Positions 1-8,410 of a stretch of 47,479 nt of DNA are shown piece after piece. Made by a program: the position numbers and the translations under genes. The notes under the pieces are model-generated. The model did not search any database. It was given only the letters and a program-made list of their open reading frames with translations, and was not told the DNA's origin. The DNA is from Thiotrichaceae bacterium. Its GTDB lineage: Bacteria; Pseudomonadota; Gammaproteobacteria; Thiotrichales; Thiotrichaceae. Each line of letters starts with the position of its first letter. The stretch's first letter is position 1. The DNA lies in the NCBI GenBank assembly GCA_026989335.1, contig JALSJN010000072.1, positions 1-47,479 on the forward strand, written 5' to 3'.

Positions 1-57
1 GGCAAAGCTTTGTTGTTTCATTGAATAACCCCTTTCTTTGGATTATGCTATTTTCTC

Positions 58-756
58 ATGATCCTAGGACTTAATCAGGAATTCCTTAAAGAACTAACTG
101 GAAAAGAGGTTCCAAGCGAAATAAACCAGCAAATGAGTGACCTTGAAGCACAAGGTCATACCGCGATGATCGTGCATAAAGATCAACAGTATCTTGGTAT
201 TATCTCTGTGATGGATGTTGCCCGTGATGAAGCGAAGGCAACCTTATCTGCCTTAAAAGAAATTGGAATTAAACGCATGATAATGCTCACCGGTGATAAT
301 CAACAAGTAGCCGATGCTGTTGCTAAAACCATAGGAATTACTGATCCCTTAGGTAATTTATTACCCGAAGATAAAGTTGCCGCCATCGAAAAATTAAAGC
401 AACAAGAAGGCAAAGTAGCGATGATTGGCGATGGCGTAAATGATGCCCCTGCAATGGCAAAAAGCACCGTCGGCATTGCAATGGGCGCAGCAGGCTCTGA
501 TGTGGCGCTAGAAACCGCTGATATTGCTTTAATGGCGGATAAGCTAGACAACTTACCCTTTGCAATAAGTTTAAGCCGACAAGCAAAAAGGATTATTAAA
601 CAAAACCTGTGGATGAGTTTAGGCATTGTTGCGCTGTTGATCCCCCTAACCATTTTAGGTATCGCCAATATTGGCGCTGCGGTTGTTATTCATGAAGGTT
701 CGACATTACTGGTGGTTGCAAATGCACTTCGATTGCTTCGCTTTGAGAGAAAATAA
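58..756 (+). pseudogene. 3' fragment of a P1B-type metal-transporting ATPase
   Basis: The 232 codons encode only the C-terminal third of a heavy-metal P-type ATPase. Visible are the P-domain motif MLTGDN, the hinge motif GDGVNDAPA and the last two membrane segments, ending HEGSTLLVVANALRLLRF. The HEGST motif in the last helix is associated with the P1B-4 subgroup (Co/Zn/Ni/Fe efflux), although a Zn/Cd ATPase is possible. The phosphorylation motif DKTGT, the actuator domain and helices 1-6 are missing. In-frame TGA at 22-24 closes the frame upstream, so the gene is truncated here and not only by the window edge. Full-length relatives have roughly 600-800 residues. The fragment cannot pump ions. 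It converges with a MerR-family remnant that may once have regulated it. Confidence 0.85.
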
Positions 757-766
757 GTAAGTGAAA

Positions 767-1060
767 TTATTTTTCAGCAACAACCGGTTCAATCAAATGA
801 CAAACAGGTCTCCCATTTGGATTACCATCGGGTATATCTGCCCAATCTAACAACGCTTTTTCCATTCGATTTTGTAAGTCGAGTAGTTTTTAAATGTTGT
901 CGGTTTTCTACAGTACGGCATTGAAGAATTTACCGTACACGTGGGCAGATAGATTGACCTCATCTCTATCGTGCATAACTTTCTGAATTTCATGCAAGGT
1001 ATGCCCCAACTTCTTTGCTTGTCGAATAAAACGAAGCCAACTGATTATAAGCCTGCTCAT
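767..1060 (-). pseudogene. decayed MerR-family regulator
   Basis: The minus strand holds recognisable MerR pieces with no intact frame. One frame, about 1055 down to 908, reads LRFIRQAKKLGHTLHEIQKV, which is the conserved middle of MerR regulators. It then stops. The dimerisation helix and tail resume in another frame at about 890 (LLDLQNRMEKALLDWADIPD) and run to TAA at 767-769. The N-terminal helix-turn-helix is missing and is replaced by IS3 transposase sequence. The tail ends 11 bases from the stop of the truncated P1B ATPase, so both are probably relics of one metal-resistance locus. The metal specificity cannot be read from what is left. Confidence 0.7.
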
Positions 1061-1079
1061 CAGCCTATGTTGGAATATC

Positions 1080-1274
1080 CAGCACGCTCTCGCGGGCAAG
1101 CAACCTAACAAAGTATGGTGCGATGATGTCACCTATATTTGGGCGGGTAATCGTTGGGCTTATCTTTCGATTGTGATGGATTTATTTTCTCGTAAGCCGA
1201 TAGGCTGGGCACTGTCTTATTCGCCTGATAGCACGCTGACAAGAAAGCATTACGTATTACTTAGAGAAAAATAA
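1080..1274 (+). mobile_element. IS3-family transposase (OrfB) internal fragment
   Basis: The frame from about 1080 reads NKVWCDDVTYIWAGNRW followed by LSIVMDLFSRKPIGWALSYS and PDSTLT. This is the start of the rve/DDE integrase core of IS3-family OrfB, including the first catalytic Asp region (DVTYIW). Similarity stops near 1247, and an unrelated tail runs to TAA at 1272-1274. OrfA, the OrfB N-terminus, the later catalytic residues and the terminal repeats are absent. The missing second half matches in kind the minus-strand remnant at 29224-29605. Confidence 0.85.
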
Positions 1275-1351
1275 CGGCCGTTTTATTGCCGTTAAATTCT
1301 AATCGACTTGATCAACTCTGCTTAGGAATATCGCAGCCATCCGAATTCATG

Positions 1352-1376
1352 GGTGTTTATTAGGGTAATTAACACC
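1352..1376. repeat. 11-bp near-perfect inverted repeat
   Basis: The arms GGTGTTTATTA and TAATTAACACC pair at 10 of 11 positions around a GGG loop. It lies in the gene-free stretch between the IS fragment and iscR. It could be a weak hairpin or an operator. No T-run follows, so it is not a standard terminator. Confidence 0.5.
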
Positions 1377-1426
1377 GTGATGTCTTTTTGAATAAATTGC
1401 ACTGATTATTTCGTCCCTTCCCTACA

Positions 1427-1444
1427 AGCCCGTTGTGTCGGGCT
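1427..1444. repeat. 6-bp G+C-rich hairpin upstream of iscR
   Basis: AGCCCG and CGGGCT pair perfectly around a TTGTGT loop. AT-rich sequence follows without a clear T-run. It may be a remnant terminator shielding iscR from upstream transcription. Confidence 0.4.
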
Positions 1445-1450
1445 ATTAAA

Positions 1451-1466
1451 TTAGTCTCGAGACTAA
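1451..1466. promoter_or_regulatory. 16-bp perfect palindrome upstream of iscR
   Basis: TTAGTCTCGAGACTAA is perfectly self-complementary. It is centred about 76 bases upstream of the iscR -10 hexamer, where an additional dimeric regulator could bind. It does not match the IscR type 1 motif. No bound protein can be assigned from sequence. Confidence 0.45.
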
Positions 1467-1506
1467 ATTTTGTGTATAAACCATTTAGCTTGTGGAAGCC
1501 GACTAA

Positions 1507-1539
1507 ATACTTGACCGCATTACTCAGGTACTCTACACT
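1507..1539 (+). promoter_or_regulatory. iscR promoter with overlapping IscR type 1 site
   Basis: A sigma-70 type promoter is readable: -35 TTGACC at 1511-1516, 17-base spacer, -10 TACACT at 1534-1539. ATG lies 49 bases after the -10. A sequence starting ATACTTGACC at 1507 and continuing to about 1531 matches the E. coli IscR type 1 consensus ATASYYGACTRWWWYAGTCRRSTAT at about 21 of 25 positions. The site covers the -35 and spacer, the arrangement used for [2Fe-2S]-IscR autorepression in E. coli. Confidence 0.75.
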
Positions 1540-1587
1540 TTAAGACACTTACCTCCCCGTTTTATATTAAAGTTTAGAGTTAACCTC

Positions 1588-2067
1588 ATGAAATTAACCA
1601 CAAAAGGACGTTACGCTGTAACGGCAATGCTAGATCTAGCATTACATGCTGGCAATGGGCCAGTTTCTTTGGTTGAAATCTCCGAACGCCAAGATATTTC
1701 TTTATCCTACTTGGAGCAATTATTTTCAAAATTACGCCGACAAGGCTTAGTTAATAGTATGCGTGGCCCAGGTGGTGGTTACAGCCTAAGCCGTTTACCG
1801 AATGAAATTGCAGTCTCAAATATCATTATGGCAGTCGATGAAAACCTTGATGTTACTAATTGTGGCAATGCGGCTGGAGGTTGTCATGATACGAATAAGC
1901 GTTGTTTAACGCATAATTTATGGCTCGATCTAAGTAATCGGATACAAAGTTTTCTAGATGATATTTCGTTACAAGACATGATGGATAAGAGAGAGGTTTT
2001 GGAGGTTGCAACACGCCAAAACTTAAAACAAAATGAAAGTTTAATTAATTTACCAGAAGCACGATAA
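1588..2067 (+). CDS. iscR: Fe-S cluster regulator IscR (Rrf2 family)
   Basis: IscR senses Fe-S cluster supply by carrying a [2Fe-2S] cluster and represses the isc operon when loaded. The 159-residue protein starts [18 protein letters not shown], typical of the family, with a winged helix in the first 75 residues. The cluster ligands are visible as C92, C99, C106 and H109. In E. coli IscR the cysteines are five residues apart (C-x5-C-x5-C-x2-H); here each gap is six. It is the first gene of the Isc operon, 16 bases before iscS. The matching type 1 site in its promoter indicates autoregulation. Function is confident; the effect of the altered spacing on the cluster is unknown. Confidence 0.96.
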   Translation: MKLTTKGRYAVTAMLDLALHAGNGPVSLVEISERQDISLSYLEQLFSKLRRQGLVNSMRGPGGGYSLSRLPNEIAVSNIIMAVDENLDVTNCGNAAGGCHDTNKRCLTHNLWLDLSNRIQSFLDDISLQDMMDKREVLEVATRQNLKQNESLINLPEAR

Positions 2068-2083
2068 AGCAGGATGCAAAATC

Positions 2084-3307
2084 ATGAGTAATATAATCAC
2101 CCCTATATATATGGACTATTCAGCCACCACGCCAACCGATCAACGCGTCGCGGATAAAATGGCGCAATATTTAACGGTTGATACCGCATTTGGTAACCCT
2201 GCATCAAGCAGTCACACTTTCGGTTGGGATGCGGATGATGCGGTAAAACAAGCGCGTCAAGATGTTGCAGACCTAATCAATGCTGATTCTCGTGAAATCG
2301 TTTGGACCAGTGGTGCCACCGAGTCTGATAACTTAGCGATCAAAGGTGCAGCGCACTTTAATACCCGCAAAGGCAAACACATTATCACGATGAAGACGGA
2401 GCACAAAGCAGTGCTTGATACCTGTCGTCAGCTTGAACGCGAAGGTTTCGAAGTCACTTATCTTGATCCTAAAGATGATGGCTTACTCGATATTCAAGTA
2501 TTAAAAGACGCGATTCGTGATGACACTACGGTTGTATCAATCATGCACGTGAATAATGAAATTGGTGTGATTCAAGATATTGCCACCATTGGCGATCTTT
2601 GTCGTGAAAATAAAATTGTATTTCATGTGGATGCCGCGCAAAGCGCCGGGAAAGTACCCATCGACTTAGGTGAGCTAAAAGTTGATTTAATGAGTTTTTC
2701 GGCTCACAAAATTTACGGCCCAAAAGGTATTGGCGCATTGTACGTACGTCGTAAGCCACGTATTCGTATTGAAGCACAAATGCACGGTGGCGGGCATGAG
2801 CGTGGAATGCGTTCTGGCACGTTGGCGACACATCAAATTGTCGGCATGGGTGAAGCTTTTAAAATTGCAAAAGCAGAAATGGCAACTGAGAATGATCGTT
2901 TATTAATGATGCGCAATCATCTTTACGATGGTTTTAAAGACATGGAAGAAGTCTATGTAAACGGTGACTTAGAGCAACGTATTGCTGGTAACTTAAACAT
3001 CAGTTTTAACTATGTTGAAGGTGAGAGCTTGATGATGTCACTCAAAGGCATTGCTGTTTCTTCAGGGTCAGCTTGTACCAGTGCATCACTAGAGCCCAGC
3101 TATGTATTACGTGCGTTAGGGCGTAATGATGAGTTAGCACATAGCTCATTGCGTTTCACTATTGGTCGTTTTACAACGATGGAAGAAGTGGACTATGCAA
3201 TTGAACAAACACGTGAGGCAGTAGAAAAATTACGCGATCTATCGCCGCTTTGGGATATGTTCAAGGATGGCATCGACTTGAGTACTGTCGAATGGGCCGC
3301 ACATTAG
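2084..3307 (+). CDS. iscS: cysteine desulfurase IscS
   Basis: IscS is a PLP enzyme that removes sulfur from L-cysteine as an enzyme-bound persulfide and gives it to IscU and other acceptors. The 407-residue protein begins near [12 protein letters not shown]. It contains the PLP lysine K209 in [12 protein letters not shown] and the catalytic C331 in the mobile loop [15 protein letters not shown], with the group I C-terminal tail. AGGA precedes the ATG. It follows iscR and is 50 bases before iscU. In this cell it probably also feeds tRNA thiolation and other sulfur transfer. Nothing in the sequence is abnormal. Confidence 0.98.
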   Translation: MSNIITPIYMDYSATTPTDQRVADKMAQYLTVDTAFGNPASSSHTFGWDADDAVKQARQDVADLINADSREIVWTSGATESDNLAIKGAAHFNTRKGKHIITMKTEHKAVLDTCRQLEREGFEVTYLDPKDDGLLDIQVLKDAIRDDTTVVSIMHVNNEIGVIQDIATIGDLCRENKIVFHVDAAQSAGKVPIDLGELKVDLMSFSAHKIYGPKGIGALYVRRKPRIRIEAQMHGGGHERGMRSGTLATHQIVGMGEAFKIAKAEMATENDRLLMMRNHLYDGFKDMEEVYVNGDLEQRIAGNLNISFNYVEGESLMMSLKGIAVSSGSACTSASLEPSYVLRALGRNDELAHSSLRFTIGRFTTMEEVDYAIEQTREAVEKLRDLSPLWDMFKDGIDLSTVEWAAH

Positions 3308-3357
3308 TATTATAAACAAATAATTATTAAGTCTTACAGACTTTAGAGGATAAAATC

Positions 3358-3735
3358 ATGGCATATTCAGAAAAAGTAATCGATCATTATGAAAATCCAC
3401 GTAACGTGGGTGCAATGGATAAAGACGCAACAGACGTAGGCACTGGAATGGTTGGTGCTCCTGCGTGTGGCGATGTAATGAAGCTGCAAATTAAAGTAGG
3501 CGCTGATGGTATCATTGAAGATGCGAAGTTTAAAACTTATGGTTGTGGTTCTGCCATTGCATCATCTTCACTTTTAACCGAATGGGTTAAAGGTAAATCA
3601 CTGGATGAAGTTAAAGCGATTAAAAACACCGATATTGCTGATGAACTAGAGCTTCCACCTGTAAAAGTGCATTGTTCAGTGTTAGCCGAAGATGCTATTA
3701 AAGCAGCGGTTGCTGACTTTCAGTCTAAGCAATAA
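3358..3735 (+). CDS. iscU: Fe-S cluster scaffold IscU
   Basis: IscU is the scaffold on which [2Fe-2S] clusters are built from IscS-derived sulfur and then released by HscBA. The 125-residue protein has the three scaffold cysteines C37, C63 and C106, plus H105. The LPPVK segment, which HscA recognises, is present at 99-103. A good ribosome-binding sequence, AGAGGA, precedes ATG. It is co-directional and closely spaced with iscS and iscA. Length and motifs match the family. Confidence 0.98.
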   Translation: MAYSEKVIDHYENPRNVGAMDKDATDVGTGMVGAPACGDVMKLQIKVGADGIIEDAKFKTYGCGSAIASSSLLTEWVKGKSLDEVKAIKNTDIADELELPPVKVHCSVLAEDAIKAAVADFQSKQ

Positions 3736-3773
3736 TCTAGGCATTAAGTTGAATAGTAGTAGGTAGGTTCGAG

Positions 3774-4097
3774 ATGGCAATTACATTTACAGATGCAGCA
3801 GCAGAACGTGTTAGTGCGTTCCTTGCTGATCGCGGTAAGGGCGTAGGTTTACGTTTAGCGACGAAGACTTACGGCTGTTCGGGTATGGCGTATGTGGTCG
3901 AGTTTGCTGACGAGGTTGAAGAAACCGATACAGTATTTGAAGATCACGGCCTTAAAATCATCATCGACCCGAAAAGCCTTGTTTACCTTGATGGCACTGA
4001 AATGGATTACACCAAAGAGGGCTTAAATGAAGGGTTTAAATTTAATAACCCTAACGAATCGGGTGAGTGTGGATGCGGCGAAAGCTTTACAGTATAA
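3774..4097 (+). CDS. iscA: A-type Fe-S carrier IscA
   Basis: IscA is an A-type carrier that delivers clusters, especially [4Fe-4S], to apoproteins. The 107-residue protein has the three conserved cysteines C35, C99 and C101, the last two in the C-terminal CGCGESF motif. It lies 38 bases after iscU. Its last codons form the left arm of a long perfect hairpin that separates the scaffold genes from hscBA. A. vinosum carries a second A-type gene (dsrR) with its dsr genes, but no copy is seen here. Confidence 0.97.
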   Translation: MAITFTDAAAERVSAFLADRGKGVGLRLATKTYGCSGMAYVVEFADEVEETDTVFEDHGLKIIIDPKSLVYLDGTEMDYTKEGLNEGFKFNNPNESGECGCGESFTV

Positions 4098-4125
4098 AAT
4101 TTCGATAAATTTTATACTGTAAAGC
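4084..4125. terminator. 19-bp perfect hairpin between iscA and hscB
   Basis: Arms 4084-4102 and 4107-4125 are exactly complementary over 19 bases around a CGAT loop. The left arm overlaps the last iscA codons and its stop codon. No T-run follows, so it is not a classic intrinsic terminator. It is better read as an attenuator, a 3'-end stabiliser or an RNase processing site that makes iscRSUA message more abundant than hscBA-fdx message. Confidence 0.7.
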
Positions 4126-4217
4126 CCCCTAGTTTTAAGTGATGGCCTAGTAAGTAGGATTAAATGCTCGCCAGAACTTCTGCATAAGCTCCATGATGTA
4201 TTTTTCGGTAGATTTCC

Positions 4218-4757
4218 ATGCTCGATTTTAAACAAAGCTACTTTAAACTTTTTGGCTTGCCCGAAACGTTTGAGATTGATTTCGCAAAGCTAGGCTTTGC
4301 ATTCCGTGAGCTTCAAGCAAAATATCACCCTGATCGTTTCATTAACGCGGATGATAAAGAACGTCTGGTTGCTGTTCAAACAACGGGTTTAATCAACGAA
4401 GCCAATGAAACTTTAAAATCATCACGCCTACGCGCGCGCTATTTGTTAAAGCTCGTAGGTGTTGATTTTGATGATGAGATTGATACCACCAGTGATGGTG
4501 CTTTTTTGATGCATCAAATGGAAATAAGAGAAGCACTTGAAGAGGTTGGCAGTGCGCAAGACCCGTTGGCAAGAATCGATGATCTTGCTCAAGAAATTAG
4601 CGGCGAAGCTGATGCGCTCAAAGATGATTTTGTCGACCAGATGGAAGCAGGAAATTTAGATGCTGCAAAAGAAGCCGTGTTGAAAATGAAGTTTTTTGAA
4701 CGCTTATGTCAAGAATCTAGACAAATAACCGAGAAACTAGAAGACGATTTATTCTAA
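4218..4757 (+). CDS. hscB: Fe-S co-chaperone HscB (J-domain)
   Basis: HscB is the J-domain partner that brings IscU to HscA and stimulates its ATPase. The 179-residue protein has the J-domain motif HPD at residues 37-39 and the helical C-terminal domain that binds IscU. Length is normal. The start ATG has a weak ribosome-binding sequence and lies 120 bases after iscA, on the far side of the long hairpin, so translation and message level may differ from iscRSUA. It is followed by hscA after 18 bases. Confidence 0.96.
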   Translation: MLDFKQSYFKLFGLPETFEIDFAKLGFAFRELQAKYHPDRFINADDKERLVAVQTTGLINEANETLKSSRLRARYLLKLVGVDFDDEIDTTSDGAFLMHQMEIREALEEVGSAQDPLARIDDLAQEISGEADALKDDFVDQMEAGNLDAAKEAVLKMKFFERLCQESRQITEKLEDDLF

Positions 4758-4775
4758 TCGTTTACAATATACATC

Positions 4776-6650
4776 ATGGCATTATTTCAAATATCAGAAC
4801 CTGGTGAAACTGCACCAACCGAGCCGCAAGAAAAGCAACTTGCGGCAGGTATTGATTTGGGCACGACCAACTCATTGGTTGCAACGGTAGATAACGAAGG
4901 CGTTGCAGAAACACTGCCAGACGAGCAGGGCGAGTCGCTGCTACCGTCTGTGGTGCGCTACCTTGAAAATGGTCAAACAGAAGTTGGTACAGCGGCTAAA
5001 AACTCACAGCTTAATGATATTGATAACACTATATCATCAGCAAAGCGTTTATTAGGTCGCGGTATTGGCGATATTAAAACCCTAGCTGGGTCATTGCCCT
5101 ATAAATTTTCCGATAGTGATTCTAGCGTTCTACATATTCAAACGGTTGGCGGTGAAGTCACGGCTATCGAGGTTTCTGCGGAGATTTTAAAAACCTTAAA
5201 AAATCGTGCAGAAGATGCGTTGGATGGTCCACTTAAAGGTGTGGTGATTACCGTTCCAGCTTATTTTGATGATGCACAACGACAAGCGACAAAGGATGCT
5301 GCGCGCTTGGCTGATCTCAATGTTTTTCGATTACTCAATGAACCAACCGCGGCGGCAGTTGCTTACGGTTTGGATCAAAAAGATACGCTTGAAGAACGAA
5401 TAATTGCTGTTTACGATTTGGGTGGTGGTACTTTTGATATATCAATCCTTAAACTTAATAAAGGCGTGTTTGAGGTTATGGCAACGGGTGGTGACTCGGC
5501 ATTAGGTGGTGATGATTTTGATCATGCCATTGCCACATGGATACTCCAAGAATCGGGCAGCGACTTGACTCATCATGCCATGAGCGAAGCTCGCCGAGTG
5601 AAAGAAGCATTGACCAATGACGATCAAGTCAGTGTAAATTTAGAAAATTGGCAAGGTACATTAAGCCTTGCGCAATTTAATGAAATGGTCGCGTCATTGG
5701 TTAAGAAAACGCTACTCGCATGTCGTCGTGCACTGCGTGATGCAGACCTAAGTAAAGAACAAGTACACGATGTGGTGATGGTCGGCGGTTCAACTCGTAT
5801 GCCCATCATTCGTGAAAAAGTTGGAGAGTTTTTTGATAAACCCCCTTTGGTTGATATTGATCCTGATAAAGTAGTCGCCATCGGCGCAGCCTTGCAAGCC
5901 GATGTTTTAGCGGGTAACAAACCTGATGAAGAAATGTTACTGCTGGATGTAATCCCACTTTCGCTTGGTTTAGAAACCTACGGTGGCTTAGTCGAAAAGG
6001 TGATTGCGAGAAATACCACAATCCCGATTACACGCGCCCAAGAATTTACCACATTTAAAGATAATCAAACCGCAATGACTGTGCATGTTTTGCAGGGTGA
6101 ACGCGAAACGGTAGAAGAGAATCGCTCATTAGCCAAGTTTGCTTTAAAAGCTATTCCGCCTATGGTGGCAGGTGCTGCGCGTATTAAGGTTACCTTTCAA
6201 GTGGATGCTGATGGCTTGCTCAATGTAGAAGCTGAAGAAGAAACAACGGGTGTAAAATCAAATGTAGATGTGAAACCTTCATACGGTTTAAGAGATACAG
6301 AAATCGAAGGCATGATTCGTGATTCGATGGATAACGCGCAGGCTGATATGGAAGCGCGTCGTTTGCGCGAGCAACGTGTAGAGGCGGATAGAACCTTAGA
6401 AGCGTTAGACTCAGCGATGAAATCTGATAGCGATAAAATGCTCAATAATGATGAAATCAAGTTATTGCTAGAAGCCCGCACTGAGTTGAAAAACATTAAA
6501 GATAACAGCGAAGATTCTGCCGAAGTAAAAGCAGCGATAAAGCACATGGAAAAAGTGGCTGAATTTTACGTGGCGCGCAGAATGAACGACAATGTGAAAA
6601 CAGCCATGCAAGGTCAGAGTGTTTCTGATTTTGCAGACACAGATAACTAG
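4776..6650 (+). CDS. hscA: Fe-S specialised Hsp70 chaperone HscA
   Basis: HscA is an Hsp70 that uses ATP to drive cluster release from IscU. The 624-residue protein begins [10 protein letters not shown], the usual HscA start. It carries the Hsp70 nucleotide-binding motifs DLGTTNS (about residues 27-33), [10 protein letters not shown] and VGGSTRMP, then the substrate-binding domain and helical lid. No clear ribosome-binding sequence precedes the ATG, so coupling to hscB translation is likely. fdx follows after 14 bases. Confidence 0.97.
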   Translation: MALFQISEPGETAPTEPQEKQLAAGIDLGTTNSLVATVDNEGVAETLPDEQGESLLPSVVRYLENGQTEVGTAAKNSQLNDIDNTISSAKRLLGRGIGDIKTLAGSLPYKFSDSDSSVLHIQTVGGEVTAIEVSAEILKTLKNRAEDALDGPLKGVVITVPAYFDDAQRQATKDAARLADLNVFRLLNEPTAAAVAYGLDQKDTLEERIIAVYDLGGGTFDISILKLNKGVFEVMATGGDSALGGDDFDHAIATWILQESGSDLTHHAMSEARRVKEALTNDDQVSVNLENWQGTLSLAQFNEMVASLVKKTLLACRRALRDADLSKEQVHDVVMVGGSTRMPIIREKVGEFFDKPPLVDIDPDKVVAIGAALQADVLAGNKPDEEMLLLDVIPLSLGLETYGGLVEKVIARNTTIPITRAQEFTTFKDNQTAMTVHVLQGERETVEENRSLAKFALKAIPPMVAGAARIKVTFQVDADGLLNVEAEEETTGVKSNVDVKPSYGLRDTEIEGMIRDSMDNAQADMEARRLREQRVEADRTLEALDSAMKSDSDKMLNNDEIKLLLEARTELKNIKDNSEDSAEVKAAIKHMEKVAEFYVARRMNDNVKTAMQGQSVSDFADTDN

Positions 6651-6664
6651 AGAAGCAATAAATT

Positions 6665-7003
6665 ATGCCAAAAATAATTTTCTTACCTCATGAAGAACTT
6701 TGTCCCGATGGAGCGATGTTTGAAGCAGAAACAGGCATGACGTTGTGCGATGCAGGTTTAGCTAATCATATCGACATTGAGCATGCTTGTGAAAAGTCCT
6801 GCGCCTGTACAACCTGTCATATCTATGTGCGTGAAGGCTTTGATTCTTTAGAAGAAGCCACAGACCTTGAAGAAGATTACTTGGATAAAGCGTGGGGCGT
6901 TGACCCAGATTCACGTTTGAGTTGTCAGGCAAAAGTAGGCACAGAGGATTTAGTGTTGGAAATGCCGAAGTACACCATTAATATGGTCTCAGAAAACCAT
7001 TAG
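6665..7003 (+). CDS. fdx: [2Fe-2S] ferredoxin of the Isc system
   Basis: This adrenodoxin-type ferredoxin supplies electrons for cluster assembly on IscU. The 112-residue protein has the cluster ligands C42, C48, C51 and C87 in ACEKSCACTTC and LSCQAK, the same numbering as E. coli Fdx. An extra C46 is also present, as in related proteins. It follows hscA closely and is separated from iscX by an imperfect hairpin. Confidence 0.97.
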   Translation: MPKIIFLPHEELCPDGAMFEAETGMTLCDAGLANHIDIEHACEKSCACTTCHIYVREGFDSLEEATDLEEDYLDKAWGVDPDSRLSCQAKVGTEDLVLEMPKYTINMVSENH

Positions 7004-7005
7004 TC

Positions 7006-7045
7006 ATTTCTCTAATCCCTGGGCTTAGAGGGAGTTATGAGAAAT
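7006..7045. repeat. imperfect hairpin between fdx and iscX
   Basis: ATTTCTC (7006-7012) pairs with GAGAAAT (7039-7045), and TCCCT (7016-7020) with AGGGA (7029-7033), with a small internal loop between. It follows the fdx stop and has no T-run. It may cause partial attenuation or processing before iscX. Confidence 0.45.
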
Positions 7046-7175
7046 ACATTTTGTCTCGTCAGCGGTGCCGGCTCTGATCTGTTTTTCTACACTTCTCTGT
7101 GGCATCTCAAATTCTTTGAACAGGCACAAAATCAACATAATTCAGAAACACTAAAAATCAGAAAAGGATTTGATA

Positions 7176-7376
7176 ATGAAATACAAATGGACCGATACAC
7201 TAGATCTAGCTATCGAACTTGATACAGCATACCCTGATGTTGATCCGCAATACGTCCGCTTTACTGATTTACATGAGTGGGTTTGTAAGCTAGAAAGCTT
7301 TGAAGATGACCCGGAAAAATCTAACGAAAAAATTTTAGAGTCTATTCAAATGAATTGGATAGAAGAAAAAGACTAA
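7176..7376 (+). CDS. iscX: Isc accessory protein IscX
   Basis: IscX is a small acidic protein that binds IscS and iron and modulates cluster assembly. The start chosen is ATG at 7176 (MKYKWTDTLDLAIEL), with AAAAGGA upstream, giving 66 residues, the usual family length; an earlier TTG at 7170 is less likely. Conserved sequence includes the DVDPQYVRFTDLHEWV segment. It lies 172 bases after fdx and is the last gene of the Isc operon. The next gene is on the opposite strand. Confidence 0.95.
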   Translation: MKYKWTDTLDLAIELDTAYPDVDPQYVRFTDLHEWVCKLESFEDDPEKSNEKILESIQMNWIEEKD

Positions 7377-7498
7377 CTGCTTGAGTCATTTTTACTCGTC
7401 ATACGATTCGTGAAAAAGGTCTCAGCTTAAGTGCGAAGCACTAAATATTGCGCCAATCTTTGTGGGTAATATCGGCAAATTTTGCAACTGGGGTGAAT

Positions 7499-8362
7499 CT
7501 ATACAGTCTCTCTGGCTGTTGTGGTATTAAAATTCTCTAACCAAGTGGTTACGCGAGTGAGTGTTTCCTGTAGTTTGTCACTTTTAACGGGCTTGGTAAG
7601 GTAGGTAGTTGCACCCGCAATAACACCTTGTACTTCATCAAGCGGTGATGTTTTTCCGCTTAGCATGATAATGGGTGTTTTTTTGTAGTCAGTAATCGCA
7701 CGCATGTTTTTACAGGTTTCATAACCATCGATACCAGGCATGATAATATCTAGGAAAACCAAATCATACTGAGTTTCTTTGATCATTTCTAATGCTTGTT
7801 CACCTGACTCTGCAAAGTCTGCACTAATATTGGCATCACGTAATTCTAGCTCTAATTGTTTTCTGATTGCGGCACTGTCGTCGATGACTAAGGCGTGATG
7901 ATTGCAATGTGTAGCTTCTGATGCAGGTTTTTCTTCGTGATTTGAGTTGGGTTCTGAAGAAGGTTTGGATGATATGCTTTTATTTTCAAGGGGTGCTTCG
8001 TGTGAGCTATCTTCATCTAGCGTAGTGTTGTTTTTTAGTTCTAGTTTTAAAGTCGTCAAATCAAACGCTTGTTGCAATGTTTTCATTACACGTGTAATCA
8101 ATAATGGGCGTGTTGTTTGAAAATCACCCAGTTGACAACTTACATCGTTACTAATGACGAGGTGCACTTGGTTCTTATCGTTTTCACCGCGTTCACTATA
8201 GCTATTTTCACTGAGTATAATGAGATCCGCACTTTTAGCATTTTCACACTTATGTTGAATTAAGCCATGCGTCACACTAAAGGCTATTACTCGGTTAAAA
8301 ACGGCTGTTTCTTTAGGGTCTAACGCTACTGTGTAAATACCGATACTTTTTTCAATACTCAT
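7499..8362 (-). CDS. response regulator with an unassigned N-terminal domain
   Basis: The 287-residue protein has a C-terminal receiver domain (about residues 155-275). It shows the acidic pair in VIDDSAAIRKQ, the phosphoryl-acceptor Asp in LVFLDIIMPGIDGYET and the lysine in YLTKPV. The first ~105 residues form a domain I do not recognise, joined by a Ser/Glu/Pro-rich linker (about 110-150). There is no DNA-binding domain, so it is probably a protein-interaction output or phosphate sink for the adjacent hybrid CheA. It lies 48 bases downstream of that kinase in the same direction and is the last gene of the chemosensory cluster. Confidence 0.85.
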   Translation of the reverse strand: MSIEKSIGIYTVALDPKETAVFNRVIAFSVTHGLIQHKCENAKSADLIILSENSYSERGENDKNQVHLVISNDVSCQLGDFQTTRPLLITRVMKTLQQAFDLTTLKLELKNNTTLDEDSSHEAPLENKSISSKPSSEPNSNHEEKPASEATHCNHHALVIDDSAAIRKQLELELRDANISADFAESGEQALEMIKETQYDLVFLDIIMPGIDGYETCKNMRAITDYKKTPIIMLSGKTSPLDEVQGVIAGATTYLTKPVKSDKLQETLTRVTTWLENFNTTTARETV

Positions 8363-8410
8363 TTTTATTATACTCTTTTTTTAGTTAGTTATTTAATGAC
8401 TAGTGGTGTC

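Noticed and set aside
7037-7222. 61-codon plus-strand frame between fdx and iscX
   Set aside because: It overlaps the well-supported iscX in another frame, begins inside a hairpin and resembles no family.
7411-7440. Short AGTGC-GAA-GCACT hairpin between iscX and the response regulator
   Set aside because: The stem is only about five bases and has no T-run, so I do not call it a terminator.
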